DNA from: Peteryoungia rhizophila | Lineage (GTDB): Bacteria > Pseudomonadota > Alphaproteobacteria > Rhizobiales > Rhizobiaceae | DNA length: 64,000 nt | Assembly: GCF_004912145.1 (NCBI RefSeq) | Contig: NZ_STGT01000006.1 | Span: 186,001-250,000, forward strand | Direction of reading: 5' to 3' | Part shown: positions 9,338-17,746 of the stretch, piece after piece | How the letters are laid out: each line of letters opens with the position of its first letter | Position numbering within the stretch: the first letter of the stretch is position 1 | Program-made: the position numbers and the translations under genes | Notes under the pieces: generated by a model | Databases searched by the model: none | Seen by the model: the letters and a program-made list of their open reading frames with translations, nothing else | Told to the model about the DNA's origin: nothing

Positions 9338-9459
9338 TCCCCCTCATCCCGCTGCCGGGACCTTCTCCCCGCAGGCGGGGAGAAGGGGGCACGCGGCCGC
9401 CGCATCGGCCTTCTCCCCGTTTGCGGGGAGAAGGTGGCGGCAGCCGGATGAGGGGCAGC
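9338..9459. repeat. RIME-like intergenic repeat with two palindromes
   Basis: Two perfect hairpins, 9361-9386 (12-bp arms) and 9409-9434 (11-bp arms), both built on CCTTCTCCCCG...CGGGGAGAAGG. They are flanked by outer arms CCCCTCATCC and GGATGAGGGG, which can pair to give a cloverleaf. This is the layout of the Rhizobium intergenic mosaic elements (RIME). A related copy lies at 34424-34555. Confidence 0.85.
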
Positions 9460-9493
9460 ATCGCTCAACAGACCTCCCGGGAGACAACCATCC

Positions 9494-10546
9494 ATGACCT
9501 ATACCCCCGCCGAAAACCGCTATGAGCGGATGACCTATAATCGCTGCGGCAAGAGCGGGCTGAAACTGCCGGCGATCTCGCTCGGCCTCTGGCACAATTT
9601 CGGCAATGACACGCCGCATGCCACCAAGCAGGCGATCTGCCGCAAGGCCTTCGACCTCGGCATCACCCATTTCGACCTCGCCAACAATTACGGCCCGCCG
9701 GCCGGCTCCGCGGAAGAAGCCTTCGGCGAAATCCTCAAGACCGATTTTCATGGGCTTCGCGACGAGCTGATTATCTCGTCCAAGGCCGGCTACAACATGT
9801 GGCCCGGTCCTTACGGCGAGTGGGGCAGCCGCAAATATCTGATCGCCTCCTGCGACCAGAGCCTGAAGCGCATGGGCCTCGACTATGTCGACATCTTTTA
9901 TTCGCACCGCTTCGATCCCGATACGCCGCTCGAAGAAACCTGCGGCGCACTCGACCACATCGTCCGGTCGGGCAGGGCTCAATATGTCGGGATTTCCTCG
10001 TACAATTCCAAGCGCACCCGCGAAGCCCATGCCATTCTGAAGAGCCTCGGCACACCGCTGCTTATCCATCAGCCGAGCTATTCGATGATCAACCGCTGGA
10101 TCGAAGAGGATGGCCTGATCGACACGCTCGAAGACCTCGGCGTCGGCTCGATCGTGTTTTCGCCGCTCGCCCAGGGCATGCTGACGTCCAAATATTTGAA
10201 CGGCATTCCGGAGGGCGCCCGCGCGGCGCAGGACAAGTCGCTCGATCCTGGTTTCCTCAACGACCGCAACATCGAGAATATCCGGGGTCTCAACAAGATT
10301 GCCGAGAAGCGCGGCCAGACGCTGGCGCAGATGGCGCTGTCCTGGGTGCTGCGCGGTGGCCACATCACCACCGCCCTGATCGGCGCGTCGAAGCCGAGCC
10401 AGGTCGAGGATTGCGTCAAGGCGATCGAGACGCCTGATTTCACAGCGGAAGAGCTCGCCGAAATCGACGTCTTCGCCAAGGACGCCGACATCAACCTCTG
10501 GGCGGCCTCTGCCGAACGCAAGGGCCCGCCGCGGAAGAAGAAGTAG
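9494..10546 (+). CDS. Aldo/keto reductase (YghZ/GAP-reductase type)
   Basis: NADPH-dependent aldo/keto reductase, 350 aa. It begins with YERMTYNRCGKSGLKLPAIS and contains FDLANNYGPPAGSAEEAFG (catalytic Asp/Tyr region), a Lys in SSKAGYNMWPG and YSHRFDPDTPLEE, features of the AKR14-like YghZ group that reduces L-glyceraldehyde 3-phosphate and related aldehydes. It lies in the same orientation as the oligosaccharide genes, separated by a RIME repeat. It may reduce an aldehyde product of the pathway or handle stress aldehydes. Confidence 0.85.
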   Translation: MTYTPAENRYERMTYNRCGKSGLKLPAISLGLWHNFGNDTPHATKQAICRKAFDLGITHFDLANNYGPPAGSAEEAFGEILKTDFHGLRDELIISSKAGYNMWPGPYGEWGSRKYLIASCDQSLKRMGLDYVDIFYSHRFDPDTPLEETCGALDHIVRSGRAQYVGISSYNSKRTREAHAILKSLGTPLLIHQPSYSMINRWIEEDGLIDTLEDLGVGSIVFSPLAQGMLTSKYLNGIPEGARAAQDKSLDPGFLNDRNIENIRGLNKIAEKRGQTLAQMALSWVLRGGHITTALIGASKPSQVEDCVKAIETPDFTAEELAEIDVFAKDADINLWAASAERKGPPRKKK

Positions 10547-10552
10547 AAACCC

Positions 10553-10629
10553 ATCTCCCCCCTTGCGGGGGAGAACGGGATTTCAGCAGCTTAGCGTGAG
10601 CTAAGTGCTAGAAATCCCAAGAGAGGGGC
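10553..10629. repeat. Intergenic palindromic repeat, copy 1 of a 77-bp unit
   Basis: Starts with the hairpin ATCTCCCCCCTTGCGGGGGA and continues through GATTTCAGCAGCTTAGCG and CTAAGTGCTAGAAATCCC, which pair as a second imperfect stem. A copy differing at only a handful of positions lies in inverse orientation at 53694-53769. Further GC-rich palindromic sequence continues to about 10723, where CCTCTCCCGCAGGGGGAGAGG forms another hairpin. It fills the 198-base gap before the GH43 gene. Confidence 0.8.
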
Positions 10630-10744
10630 TTGTCAGTCGGGCAGCCCCTCTCCTGAAGAATCTAGGGCTTGAGGCTTCGGCTAAGACCCTGATTTTTCTT
10701 CCTCTCCCGCAGGGGGAGAGGTAATCACGGAGGAACCACACGCC

Positions 10745-12352
10745 ATGATCATCAACCCCATCCTGCCGGGTTTCAATCCGGACCCGTCGATCTGCCGCGT
10801 GGGCGACGACTACTATATCGCCACCTCCACCTTTGAATGGTTTCCGGGCGTGCAGATCCACCATTCGCGTGATCTCGCCAACTGGGAGCTCGTCTGCCGC
10901 CCGCTCAACCGGAAAAGCCAGCTCGACATGCGCGGCAATCCCGACAGCTGCGGCGTCTGGGCGCCATGCCTGTCCTATGCAGGTGGCTTGTTCTGGCTCG
11001 TCTATACCGACGTCAAACGCTTCGAGGGATCGTTCAAGGATGCGCACAACTACATCGTTACGGCGCCTGCGATCGAAGGCCCCTGGTCCGACCCCATCTA
11101 TGTCAATTCCTCCGGTTTCGACCCCTCGCTCTTCCATGACGATGACGGCCGCAAGTGGTTCCTCAACATGCATTGGAACCATCGTCCCGAGGCGCGCAAC
11201 ACCATCGGCCATGCCAAATTCGACGGCATCCTGCTGCAGGAATGGGACCCGAAGACGAAGACGCTCACCGGCCCGATCAGGAACATTTTCGAGGGCAGCA
11301 GGCAGGGGCTGGTCGAGGGGCCGCATGTCTTCAAGCGCAACGGCTGGTATTATCTCACCACTGCGGAGGGCGGCACAGGCTACGACCATGTCGTGACCAT
11401 GGCACGGTCGCGGTCGATCGACGGTCCCTACGAGATGCATCCGAACACGCATCTCATCACCTCGAAGGATGACCCGGACGCCGTTCTGCAACGCGCCGGC
11501 CACGGGCAATATGTCGAGACGCCCGATGGCCAATTCTACCACACCCATCTCTGCGGCCGGCCGATGGCGCCGAAGCGCCGCTGCACGCTGGGTCGCGAAA
11601 CGGGCCTGCAGAAATGCGTCTGGAAGGACGATGGCTGGCTTTATCTCGAACAGGGCGGTGTCGTGCCGGCGGTCGAGGTTCCGGCCCCCGGTGGTGCAGT
11701 AAAACGCGAGGAGCCTGTCGAGATCGTCAGAACCTTCGACAGCCCGAACTTACCGAAGGAATTCCAATGGCTCCGCACACCGCAGCCGGAGCGCCTTTTC
11801 AGCCTGACTGAGCGGGCAGGGCACTTACGCCTCTTCGGTCGGGAAAGCATCGGTTCCTGGTTCGAACAGTCGCTCGTTGCCCGCCGCCAGGAGCATCACA
11901 GCTTCCGCGTCGAAACACGCCTCGACTTCACCGCCGACACCTACCAACAGGTCGCAGGCCTGACCCATTACTACAATCGTTACAAGTTCCACGCGCTGGG
12001 GGTCTCGACGGACGAAAAGCTCGGCCGCTCGCTGATCATCCTGTCCTGCCCGGGTGACTATCCGTCGGGCAGCCTCGAGTTCCCAATCGGCATGGGCCAA
12101 TCGATCCCCGACGGCGCCATCGATCTCGCCATGGAGATCATCGACAACGACCTGCAATTCTCCTGGCGCCTAGCGGGTGAGGTTGACTGGCAGCCCATCG
12201 GCCCCGTGCTCGATGCGGGCGTCGTCTCCGATGAAGGCGGCTTCGGCGAACACGGCTCCTTCACCGGCGCCTTCGCCGGCATGTTCTGCTTCGATATCAC
12301 GGGGCAGGGCAAACCTGCAGACTTCGAGCGGTTCGTCTACCGGCGAGGCTAA
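10745..12352 (+). CDS. Glycoside hydrolase family 43, beta-xylosidase-like
   Basis: Cytoplasmic GH43 enzyme of 535 aa, with a five-bladed beta-propeller followed by a C-terminal beta-sandwich (from about residue 330) as in XynB-type beta-xylosidases. The three catalytic acids are in place: Asp13 in FNPDPS, Asp126 in GFDPSLF and Glu191 in VEGPH. There is no signal peptide, so it acts on imported substrate. It is the last gene of the operon and suggests that the imported glycan carries xylose or arabinose as well as mannose. Alpha-L-arabinofuranosidase activity is an alternative. Confidence 0.88.
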   Translation: MIINPILPGFNPDPSICRVGDDYYIATSTFEWFPGVQIHHSRDLANWELVCRPLNRKSQLDMRGNPDSCGVWAPCLSYAGGLFWLVYTDVKRFEGSFKDAHNYIVTAPAIEGPWSDPIYVNSSGFDPSLFHDDDGRKWFLNMHWNHRPEARNTIGHAKFDGILLQEWDPKTKTLTGPIRNIFEGSRQGLVEGPHVFKRNGWYYLTTAEGGTGYDHVVTMARSRSIDGPYEMHPNTHLITSKDDPDAVLQRAGHGQYVETPDGQFYHTHLCGRPMAPKRRCTLGRETGLQKCVWKDDGWLYLEQGGVVPAVEVPAPGGAVKREEPVEIVRTFDSPNLPKEFQWLRTPQPERLFSLTERAGHLRLFGRESIGSWFEQSLVARRQEHHSFRVETRLDFTADTYQQVAGLTHYYNRYKFHALGVSTDEKLGRSLIILSCPGDYPSGSLEFPIGMGQSIPDGAIDLAMEIIDNDLQFSWRLAGEVDWQPIGPVLDAGVVSDEGGFGEHGSFTGAFAGMFCFDITGQGKPADFERFVYRRG

Positions 12353-12378
12353 GGCGGCGCGCACCTTTTCCCCGAACG

Positions 12379-12464
12379 TCGTCCTCGGGCTTGTCCCGAG
12401 GATCTACTGAGCCTTCATCCAACTCAACTGCAGCGGATGCTCGGGCCAGGCCCGAGTATCACGG
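12379..12464. repeat. Two short palindromic repeats (CCTCGGG...CCCGAGG family)
   Basis: GTCCTCGGGCTTGTCCCGAG at 12381-12400 continues to GATCTACTG at 12409. A second, diverged palindrome built on GCTCGGGCCAGGCCCGAGTA lies at about 12435-12464. The same family recurs at 29342-29375, 29445-29475, 50952-50979 and inside uvrB at 54228-54260. Confidence 0.8.
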
Positions 12465-12490
12465 CACCGCAATGGGTGTTGTACGGATCA

Positions 12491-12754
12491 TTATCCGAAT
12501 AGGACGATTGCCACCATGAGCAGAGAGAGCGGACTGGTAACGCCGAAGAGAATGAAGCCGACGACCGTCAAGATAGCCCATATGAGCCAGAATGGTCGAT
12601 AATGCCCGTTGCGGTAGCCGAGATAACTCACGAACAGGTTTGCACCCCACAGAGCGAGAGCCAGACCGTTCGAGGCTATGCCAATTCTTGGCAACAGGAA
12701 CGCTATCGCAGCAAGGCCTACTGCCGTCAGCAGCAAATGTCTGTTCTGCGTCAA
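12491..12754 (-). CDS. Small hydrophobic membrane protein, function unknown
   Basis: Predicted 87-aa protein with three membrane segments (about residues 6-22, 27-43 and 55-85) and a short charged loop GYRNGHYRPF. It starts with TTG and only a weak purine stretch precedes it, so the start is uncertain. I do not recognise a family. The composition and the basic inner loops look like a real membrane protein. It lies between the repeat region and the formylglutathione hydrolase gene. Confidence 0.55.
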   Translation of the reverse strand: MTQNRHLLLTAVGLAAIAFLLPRIGIASNGLALALWGANLFVSYLGYRNGHYRPFWLIWAILTVVGFILFGVTSPLSLLMVAIVLFG

Positions 12755-12795
12755 CCCCGTTGTGCCGTTCTCTTGGGTTCAACCATAGGCGCCGC

Positions 12796-13629
12796 TTATC
12801 CCAGCCGCTCTGCATGCCACTTCAAATGATCCTCCATGAAGGTCGAGATGAAGTAGTAGGAGTGGTCATAGCGCTCATGCATGCGCAGCGTCAGGCCGAT
12901 ATCCGTGCCCTTCACCGCCTCCTCGAACTTCCAGGGCGCAAGACCCGTCTCCAGGAAGCTGTCGGCCTTGCCCTGGTCGATCAGGAATTCCGGGAAGCGC
13001 GCGCCGTCCTCGACCAGCGCGCAGGCATCATACTCCCGCCACTTCGCGCGGTCGGCGCCGAGATACTTCTCGAACGCGTCCTGCGTCCAGTCGGCGGTTA
13101 GCGGATTGACGATCGGGGCGAAGGCCGAGCAGCTCTTGAAGCGATCGGGGTTCTTGAGCGCAATCGTCATCGCGCCGTGGCCGCCCATGGAGTGGCCGAA
13201 AATGCCCTGGCGGGACATGTCGGCGCGGAACTGTTCGGCGATCAGCGCCGGGAGTTCCTCGATAATGTAGGAATACATCTGGTAGTGTTCGGCCCAGGGT
13301 GTTTCGGTGGCGTCGAGATACATGCCCGCACCCTTGCCCATCTTCCAGTTGGTCAGTTCGTCGGGCACGTCATTGCCGCGCGGGCTGGTATCCGGGCAGA
13401 CCACGATCAGGCCGAGTTCGGCGGCCATGCGGCGATATTCACCCTTTTCCATCACGTTGGCATGGCTGCAGGTGAGCCCTGAGAGATACCAGAGAACGGG
13501 GCGCTTTTCCTGAGTGGCCTGGGGCGGCACGAAGACGGCGAAGGTCATCTCGGTGCCGGTCACTTCGGACTGGTGCGAAAAGACGCCCTGCATGCCGCCG
13601 AAGGCAGTGTTCTGGGAGAGAATGTTCAT
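12796..13629 (-). CDS. fghA: S-formylglutathione hydrolase
   Basis: Serine esterase of 277 aa that hydrolyses S-formylglutathione to formate and glutathione, the last step of glutathione-dependent formaldehyde detoxification. The nucleophile elbow GHSMGGHGA is present, with LSGLTCSHANVMEKG near the N-terminus (the family LSGLTC motif), an acid in DQGKADSFL and a His in YDHSYYF. The ATG at 13629 is preceded by GGAAAG. An in-frame extension upstream lacks homology-like sequence. The partner alcohol dehydrogenase lies at 15841-16968 on the same strand. Confidence 0.93.
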   Translation of the reverse strand: MNILSQNTAFGGMQGVFSHQSEVTGTEMTFAVFVPPQATQEKRPVLWYLSGLTCSHANVMEKGEYRRMAAELGLIVVCPDTSPRGNDVPDELTNWKMGKGAGMYLDATETPWAEHYQMYSYIIEELPALIAEQFRADMSRQGIFGHSMGGHGAMTIALKNPDRFKSCSAFAPIVNPLTADWTQDAFEKYLGADRAKWREYDACALVEDGARFPEFLIDQGKADSFLETGLAPWKFEEAVKGTDIGLTLRMHERYDHSYYFISTFMEDHLKWHAERLG

Positions 13630-13654
13630 CGGCGCTTTCCTTCTGTGAACAGGT

Positions 13655-14299
13655 TCAGCCGGCGAGCGATACCGCCGCATTGACGGCGGCCGCGATGAGC
13701 ACGGCATTGAAGAAATAGGAGACGGTGGCATGCAAAAGGTTGAGCTTGCGCATGGCCGTCGAGGTGATCGAGACGTCGGCCGTCTGCGCCGTCATGCCGA
13801 CCACCAGCGAGAAGTAGAGAAAGTCGTAGCCGCAGGGCTGCGGCGTTCCGGGAAAATCGAGCCCGCCGCGCCGCCCGTTTTCGTGGGTCCGCGATGGGCG
13901 CCAATAGACATGGGCGTGATGCATCGCCGCCATGGTGTGGATCGTCAGCCAGCCGAGCACGACGGAGGCGAAGGCGAGAAGCAGTTCCACCGGATTTGCC
14001 GAGCCGTGGCTGTTGAGCGCGAGGAAGAGTGCGCCGATGGCGACGATGATCGCCAGCGTGGTGACCGACAGGATGATGAAGGTCGGCGCGTCCGCGACAT
14101 CTGCATGCTGTTTCAGATAGGCAGGCGTCAGGCGCCTCAGCCGCAGGAAGGCCAGCCCGAGATAGACGGTGAAGAACAGAATGGCAGGCACTTCGATCGC
14201 GACTTGCGGCGCGTAGACGAGCACCAGCGGCAAGCTGGCGATTGCCAGGGCGCCAGCGATCAAAACAGAGCGATAGCGATGGTCGAGCACCGAATTCAT
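13655..14299 (-). CDS. DUF1345 family membrane protein
   Basis: Integral membrane protein of about 214 aa with five or six hydrophobic segments, matching the DUF1345 pattern (SVTTLAIIVAIGALF, WLTIHTMAAMHHAHVYW, YDFLYFSLVVGMTAQTADV). The start at 14299 leaves a short gap to the next gene. A longer reading up to 14425 would overlap that gene and has no homology-like sequence. It lies 25 bases upstream of fghA and may be cotranscribed. Function unknown. Confidence 0.8.
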   Translation of the reverse strand: MNSVLDHRYRSVLIAGALAIASLPLVLVYAPQVAIEVPAILFFTVYLGLAFLRLRRLTPAYLKQHADVADAPTFIILSVTTLAIIVAIGALFLALNSHGSANPVELLLAFASVVLGWLTIHTMAAMHHAHVYWRPSRTHENGRRGGLDFPGTPQPCGYDFLYFSLVVGMTAQTADVSITSTAMRKLNLLHATVSYFFNAVLIAAAVNAAVSLAG

Positions 14300-14348
14300 G
14301 AGGGCATTCAAAGCGTCGCGCCCGTCCCGTGGTGGCCTTGCCGAAGGC

Positions 14349-14795
14349 TCACTTCTTGATCCGGCGGCAGAGCCTGTCAAGCGTTTCGAGGAAGGCCGAA
14401 CGATCCCGCGGCGAAAAGGCGGCATTGTAGCCCTTGCTCTCGCCGGTCTCGCGCAAATGCGCGCCGAGATCGCGCATCGCCGTCGCCATGCCGATATTGG
14501 CCTTGTCGAAGATCCGCCCCGTCGGTCCGGTCACCTGCGCACCGGCGGCCACGCAGCGCCCGGCAAGCGGCACGTCGGCCGTGACCACGATATCGCCTTC
14601 GCCGCAGCGCTCGGCGATCCAATCGTCGGCCGCGTCGAAGGCGCCCGAGACGATGATGTTCTTGACCATCGGATCGCGCGAGGGGCGAAGACCGGAATTG
14701 GCGACGAACGTGACGGGCAGATCATGCCGCTCGGCGACTTTCAGGATCTCCGGCTTTACGGGGCAGGCATCAGCATCGACATAGATTTCGGGCAT
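14349..14795 (-). CDS. YaiI/YqxD family protein (DUF188)
   Basis: A 148-aa protein of the UPF0178 family. It begins MPEIYVDADACPVKPEI, the typical VDADACPVK signature, and contains DIVVTADVPLAGRCV, PTGRIFDKANIG and a C-terminal basic helix. The fold is PIN-like, and a nuclease role has been suggested for the family but not established. It lies 4 bases after the antitoxin gene and 49 bases before the DUF1345 gene on the same strand. Confidence 0.9.
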   Translation of the reverse strand: MPEIYVDADACPVKPEILKVAERHDLPVTFVANSGLRPSRDPMVKNIIVSGAFDAADDWIAERCGEGDIVVTADVPLAGRCVAAGAQVTGPTGRIFDKANIGMATAMRDLGAHLRETGESKGYNAAFSPRDRSAFLETLDRLCRRIKK

Positions 14796-14799
14796 ACTC

Positions 14800-15057
14800 T
14801 TACTTTTTCAGGCTGCGGGCATAGGATTCGAGTACGGCATTCATGCGGGTCTGATACCCCTTGCCCGTCGCGCGAAACGCCTGCAGTACGGATTTCTTAA
14901 CCCTGAGGGTGATCTGCTCCGTGCCTTCTGGCTCAACAATCACCGCGTCCTGCCAGAAACGGTCGTCGAGTTCAGGAATATCGCTCGTATCAATTGCGTC
15001 GTCGTCGAGGTCAGCGAGTTCCTCAAGGCTGAGTTCTTTGTCGAAGCGCTTCTGCAT
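14800..15057 (-). CDS. brnA: BrnA-type antitoxin
   Basis: An 85-aa acidic protein ending in a ribbon-helix-helix-like segment (EQITLRVKKSVLQAFRATGKGYQTRMNAVLESY; the quoted start is EQITLRVKKS). It has the BrnA layout: acidic N-terminus with Asp-rich DLDDDAIDTSDIPELDD that binds the toxin, then a DNA-binding domain. It overlaps the 3' end of the toxin gene by 35 bases, so the two are cotranscribed and the antitoxin probably represses the pair. Confidence 0.85.
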   Translation of the reverse strand: MQKRFDKELSLEELADLDDDAIDTSDIPELDDRFWQDAVIVEPEGTEQITLRVKKSVLQAFRATGKGYQTRMNAVLESYARSLKK

Positions 15058-15322
15058 AACGCTCCCTTTCTCTTCGTTTGGCCGGTCGGGCCGAGATCAA
15101 CCGGATGCGCCCATACCTGTCCGTATGTGTGACGACGATGACGAATAAACCGTCGATCCTGCCGATACTGTTTATCCGCGCCTCGCCATAGTCACGTCGA
15201 TGATCTGGCGCACTGATTACGACATCGTCGAATATGCGGCGAGCTCGATCGAAGCTCAGACCGTGTTTGGCGACGTTCGCCGCATTCTTATCGTCATCCC
15301 ATTCGAACGAAATTGTAGCCAC
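15023..15322 (-). CDS. brnT: BrnT-type ribonuclease toxin
   Basis: Toxin of the BrnT family, about 99 aa. The N-terminal motif FEWDDDKNAANVAKHGLSF and the following RIFDD are diagnostic. C-terminal ISARPAKRRERERY carries the Arg/Glu/Tyr region typical of this RelE-like RNase fold. I chose the GTG at 15322, since it gives the usual length (about 90-100 aa); the reading frame stays open to 15367 from an earlier start. The toxin gene comes first and overlaps the antitoxin gene, as in the Brucella brnTA operon. Confidence 0.85.
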   Translation of the reverse strand: MATISFEWDDDKNAANVAKHGLSFDRARRIFDDVVISAPDHRRDYGEARINSIGRIDGLFVIVVTHTDRYGRIRLISARPAKRRERERYAEALRQRTQP

Positions 15323-15385
15323 AAAAGTACCTACCGGCAAGGAGTCCCCCGGGGCAGTGTGCCGCAAATTCCACAGCGCGAATAC

Positions 15386-15840
15386 CTATCCCCGCCTCAG
15401 CATATCCACGTGCGGAATCTCATCCTCCAGATACCCTTCCGAGATCACCTCGAAGCCGAGAGACCCGTAGAACTTCTGCAGATGGCTCTGCGCTGAAATC
15501 TCGATCGGTTCTCCCGGATGCCGCTTCTCCACCTCGGCGATTGCTTCGCGCATCAGAGCCTCGCCCAGTCGCTTGCCGCGATGGTTTGGCGAAACCGCGA
15601 CACGGCCGATGCGGGGATGATGCTCCGGCGTCGGCCGCCACAGCCTTGCACAGGCGAGCAGATCGGCTCCATCGATCAACCGCAGATGCAGGCAGTCGAT
15701 ATCGTTGCCGTCGAGTTCCGGATAAGGGCAGTGCTGCTCGACGACGAAGACGTCAACGCGCAGCTTGAGCATCTCGTAAAGCTCGACGGCGGAGAACTCT
15801 TCGAGCCTCCGCACATCGACAATGTAGGCAGGCCCCGTGC

Positions 15841-15844
<4 letters not shown>
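15386..15844 (-). CDS. ElaA-like GNAT N-acetyltransferase
   Basis: GNAT acetyltransferase of 152 aa, ElaA type: LYEMLKLRVDVFVVEQHCPYPELDG is the family fingerprint (first 10: LYEMLKLRVD), and the acetyl-CoA loop is seen in NHRGKRLGEALM. It appears to start with TTG at 15844, overlapping the TGA of the upstream alcohol dehydrogenase gene (TTGA), which indicates translational coupling. The substrate is not known. A later ATG would remove conserved residues. Confidence 0.85.
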
Positions 15845-16968
<1,124 letters not shown>

Positions 16969-17069
16969 GGTTTTTCTCCCTGACAAATCGTTGGGCCGGA
17001 CTTTCGCACGGCTGAGGCATCCGGCTCAAGGGGTGATCCGGATTTTATCAATAGTCTGATTTTTATCGG

Positions 17070-17687
17070 CTATTTTGAATGAAGCGCGGGAAAATGCGAT
17101 GCGGCATCCGCCCGCAGCTGGCCGGTCTGGCGCGGGTCCTCGAAGATCTCGACCATGCGCTTATAGGGCGTGAAGCCGGAGCGCTGGTAGAAGGCCAGCG
17201 CTGCCGGGTGGTCGAGATGGCAGGTGTGCACCCAGAACCGGGTGATGGGTTTTTCCCAGGCCTTGTCGAGCGCGGCATTCATCAGGATTCGCCCGGCACC
17301 GGAGCCGATCAGGCTCTTGTCGAGACCGAAAAAGGCAAGCTCGCATTGGCCGGCTTCGCGAAAATCGAGTTCCAGCAATCCCAGCCGTTCGCCGTTGCGC
17401 ATCAAGGCATGGATCTCCACGTCCGGATCCTGGATGATCGCCATGAGCTTGTCGTCGTCCATGACGGCGCGGGAGACCCAGAGCCAGTCCTCACCGACGC
17501 GGCGGTAGAGCGCGCGATACTCTTCGAGCGAGGGTGACGGCCAGCGCTCGACTGTCAGGCCTTCAGCGGGCGGGTTCGGGCGCGGCGCGGGTTTGGCAGA
17601 CATTTCGAGGCATGTGACGATCGTTGCGAGCATGTTCGCGGGGACGTCGTAATAGCCGGCGGGCAAGTGAGCGTTTTCAGTGTCCAT
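17070..17687 (-). CDS. GNAT family N-acetyltransferase
   Basis: A 205-aa protein with a GNAT core in its C-terminal half. The acetyl-CoA binding loop is seen around GSGAGRILMNAALDKAW, and the LDHPAALAFYQRSGFTPYKR end is typical of the fold. The N-terminal 45 residues are Pro-rich and family-specific. It lies upstream of adhC on the same strand with a 101-base gap. The acceptor substrate is unknown. Confidence 0.85.
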   Translation of the reverse strand: MDTENAHLPAGYYDVPANMLATIVTCLEMSAKPAPRPNPPAEGLTVERWPSPSLEEYRALYRRVGEDWLWVSRAVMDDDKLMAIIQDPDVEIHALMRNGERLGLLELDFREAGQCELAFFGLDKSLIGSGAGRILMNAALDKAWEKPITRFWVHTCHLDHPAALAFYQRSGFTPYKRMVEIFEDPRQTGQLRADAASHFPALHSK

Positions 17688-17746
17688 GCGTCTTTGGACC
17701 GCGTCATCGGCGAACTGTCAAGCGGGCAGGAGGACGGCGGCTGGCT

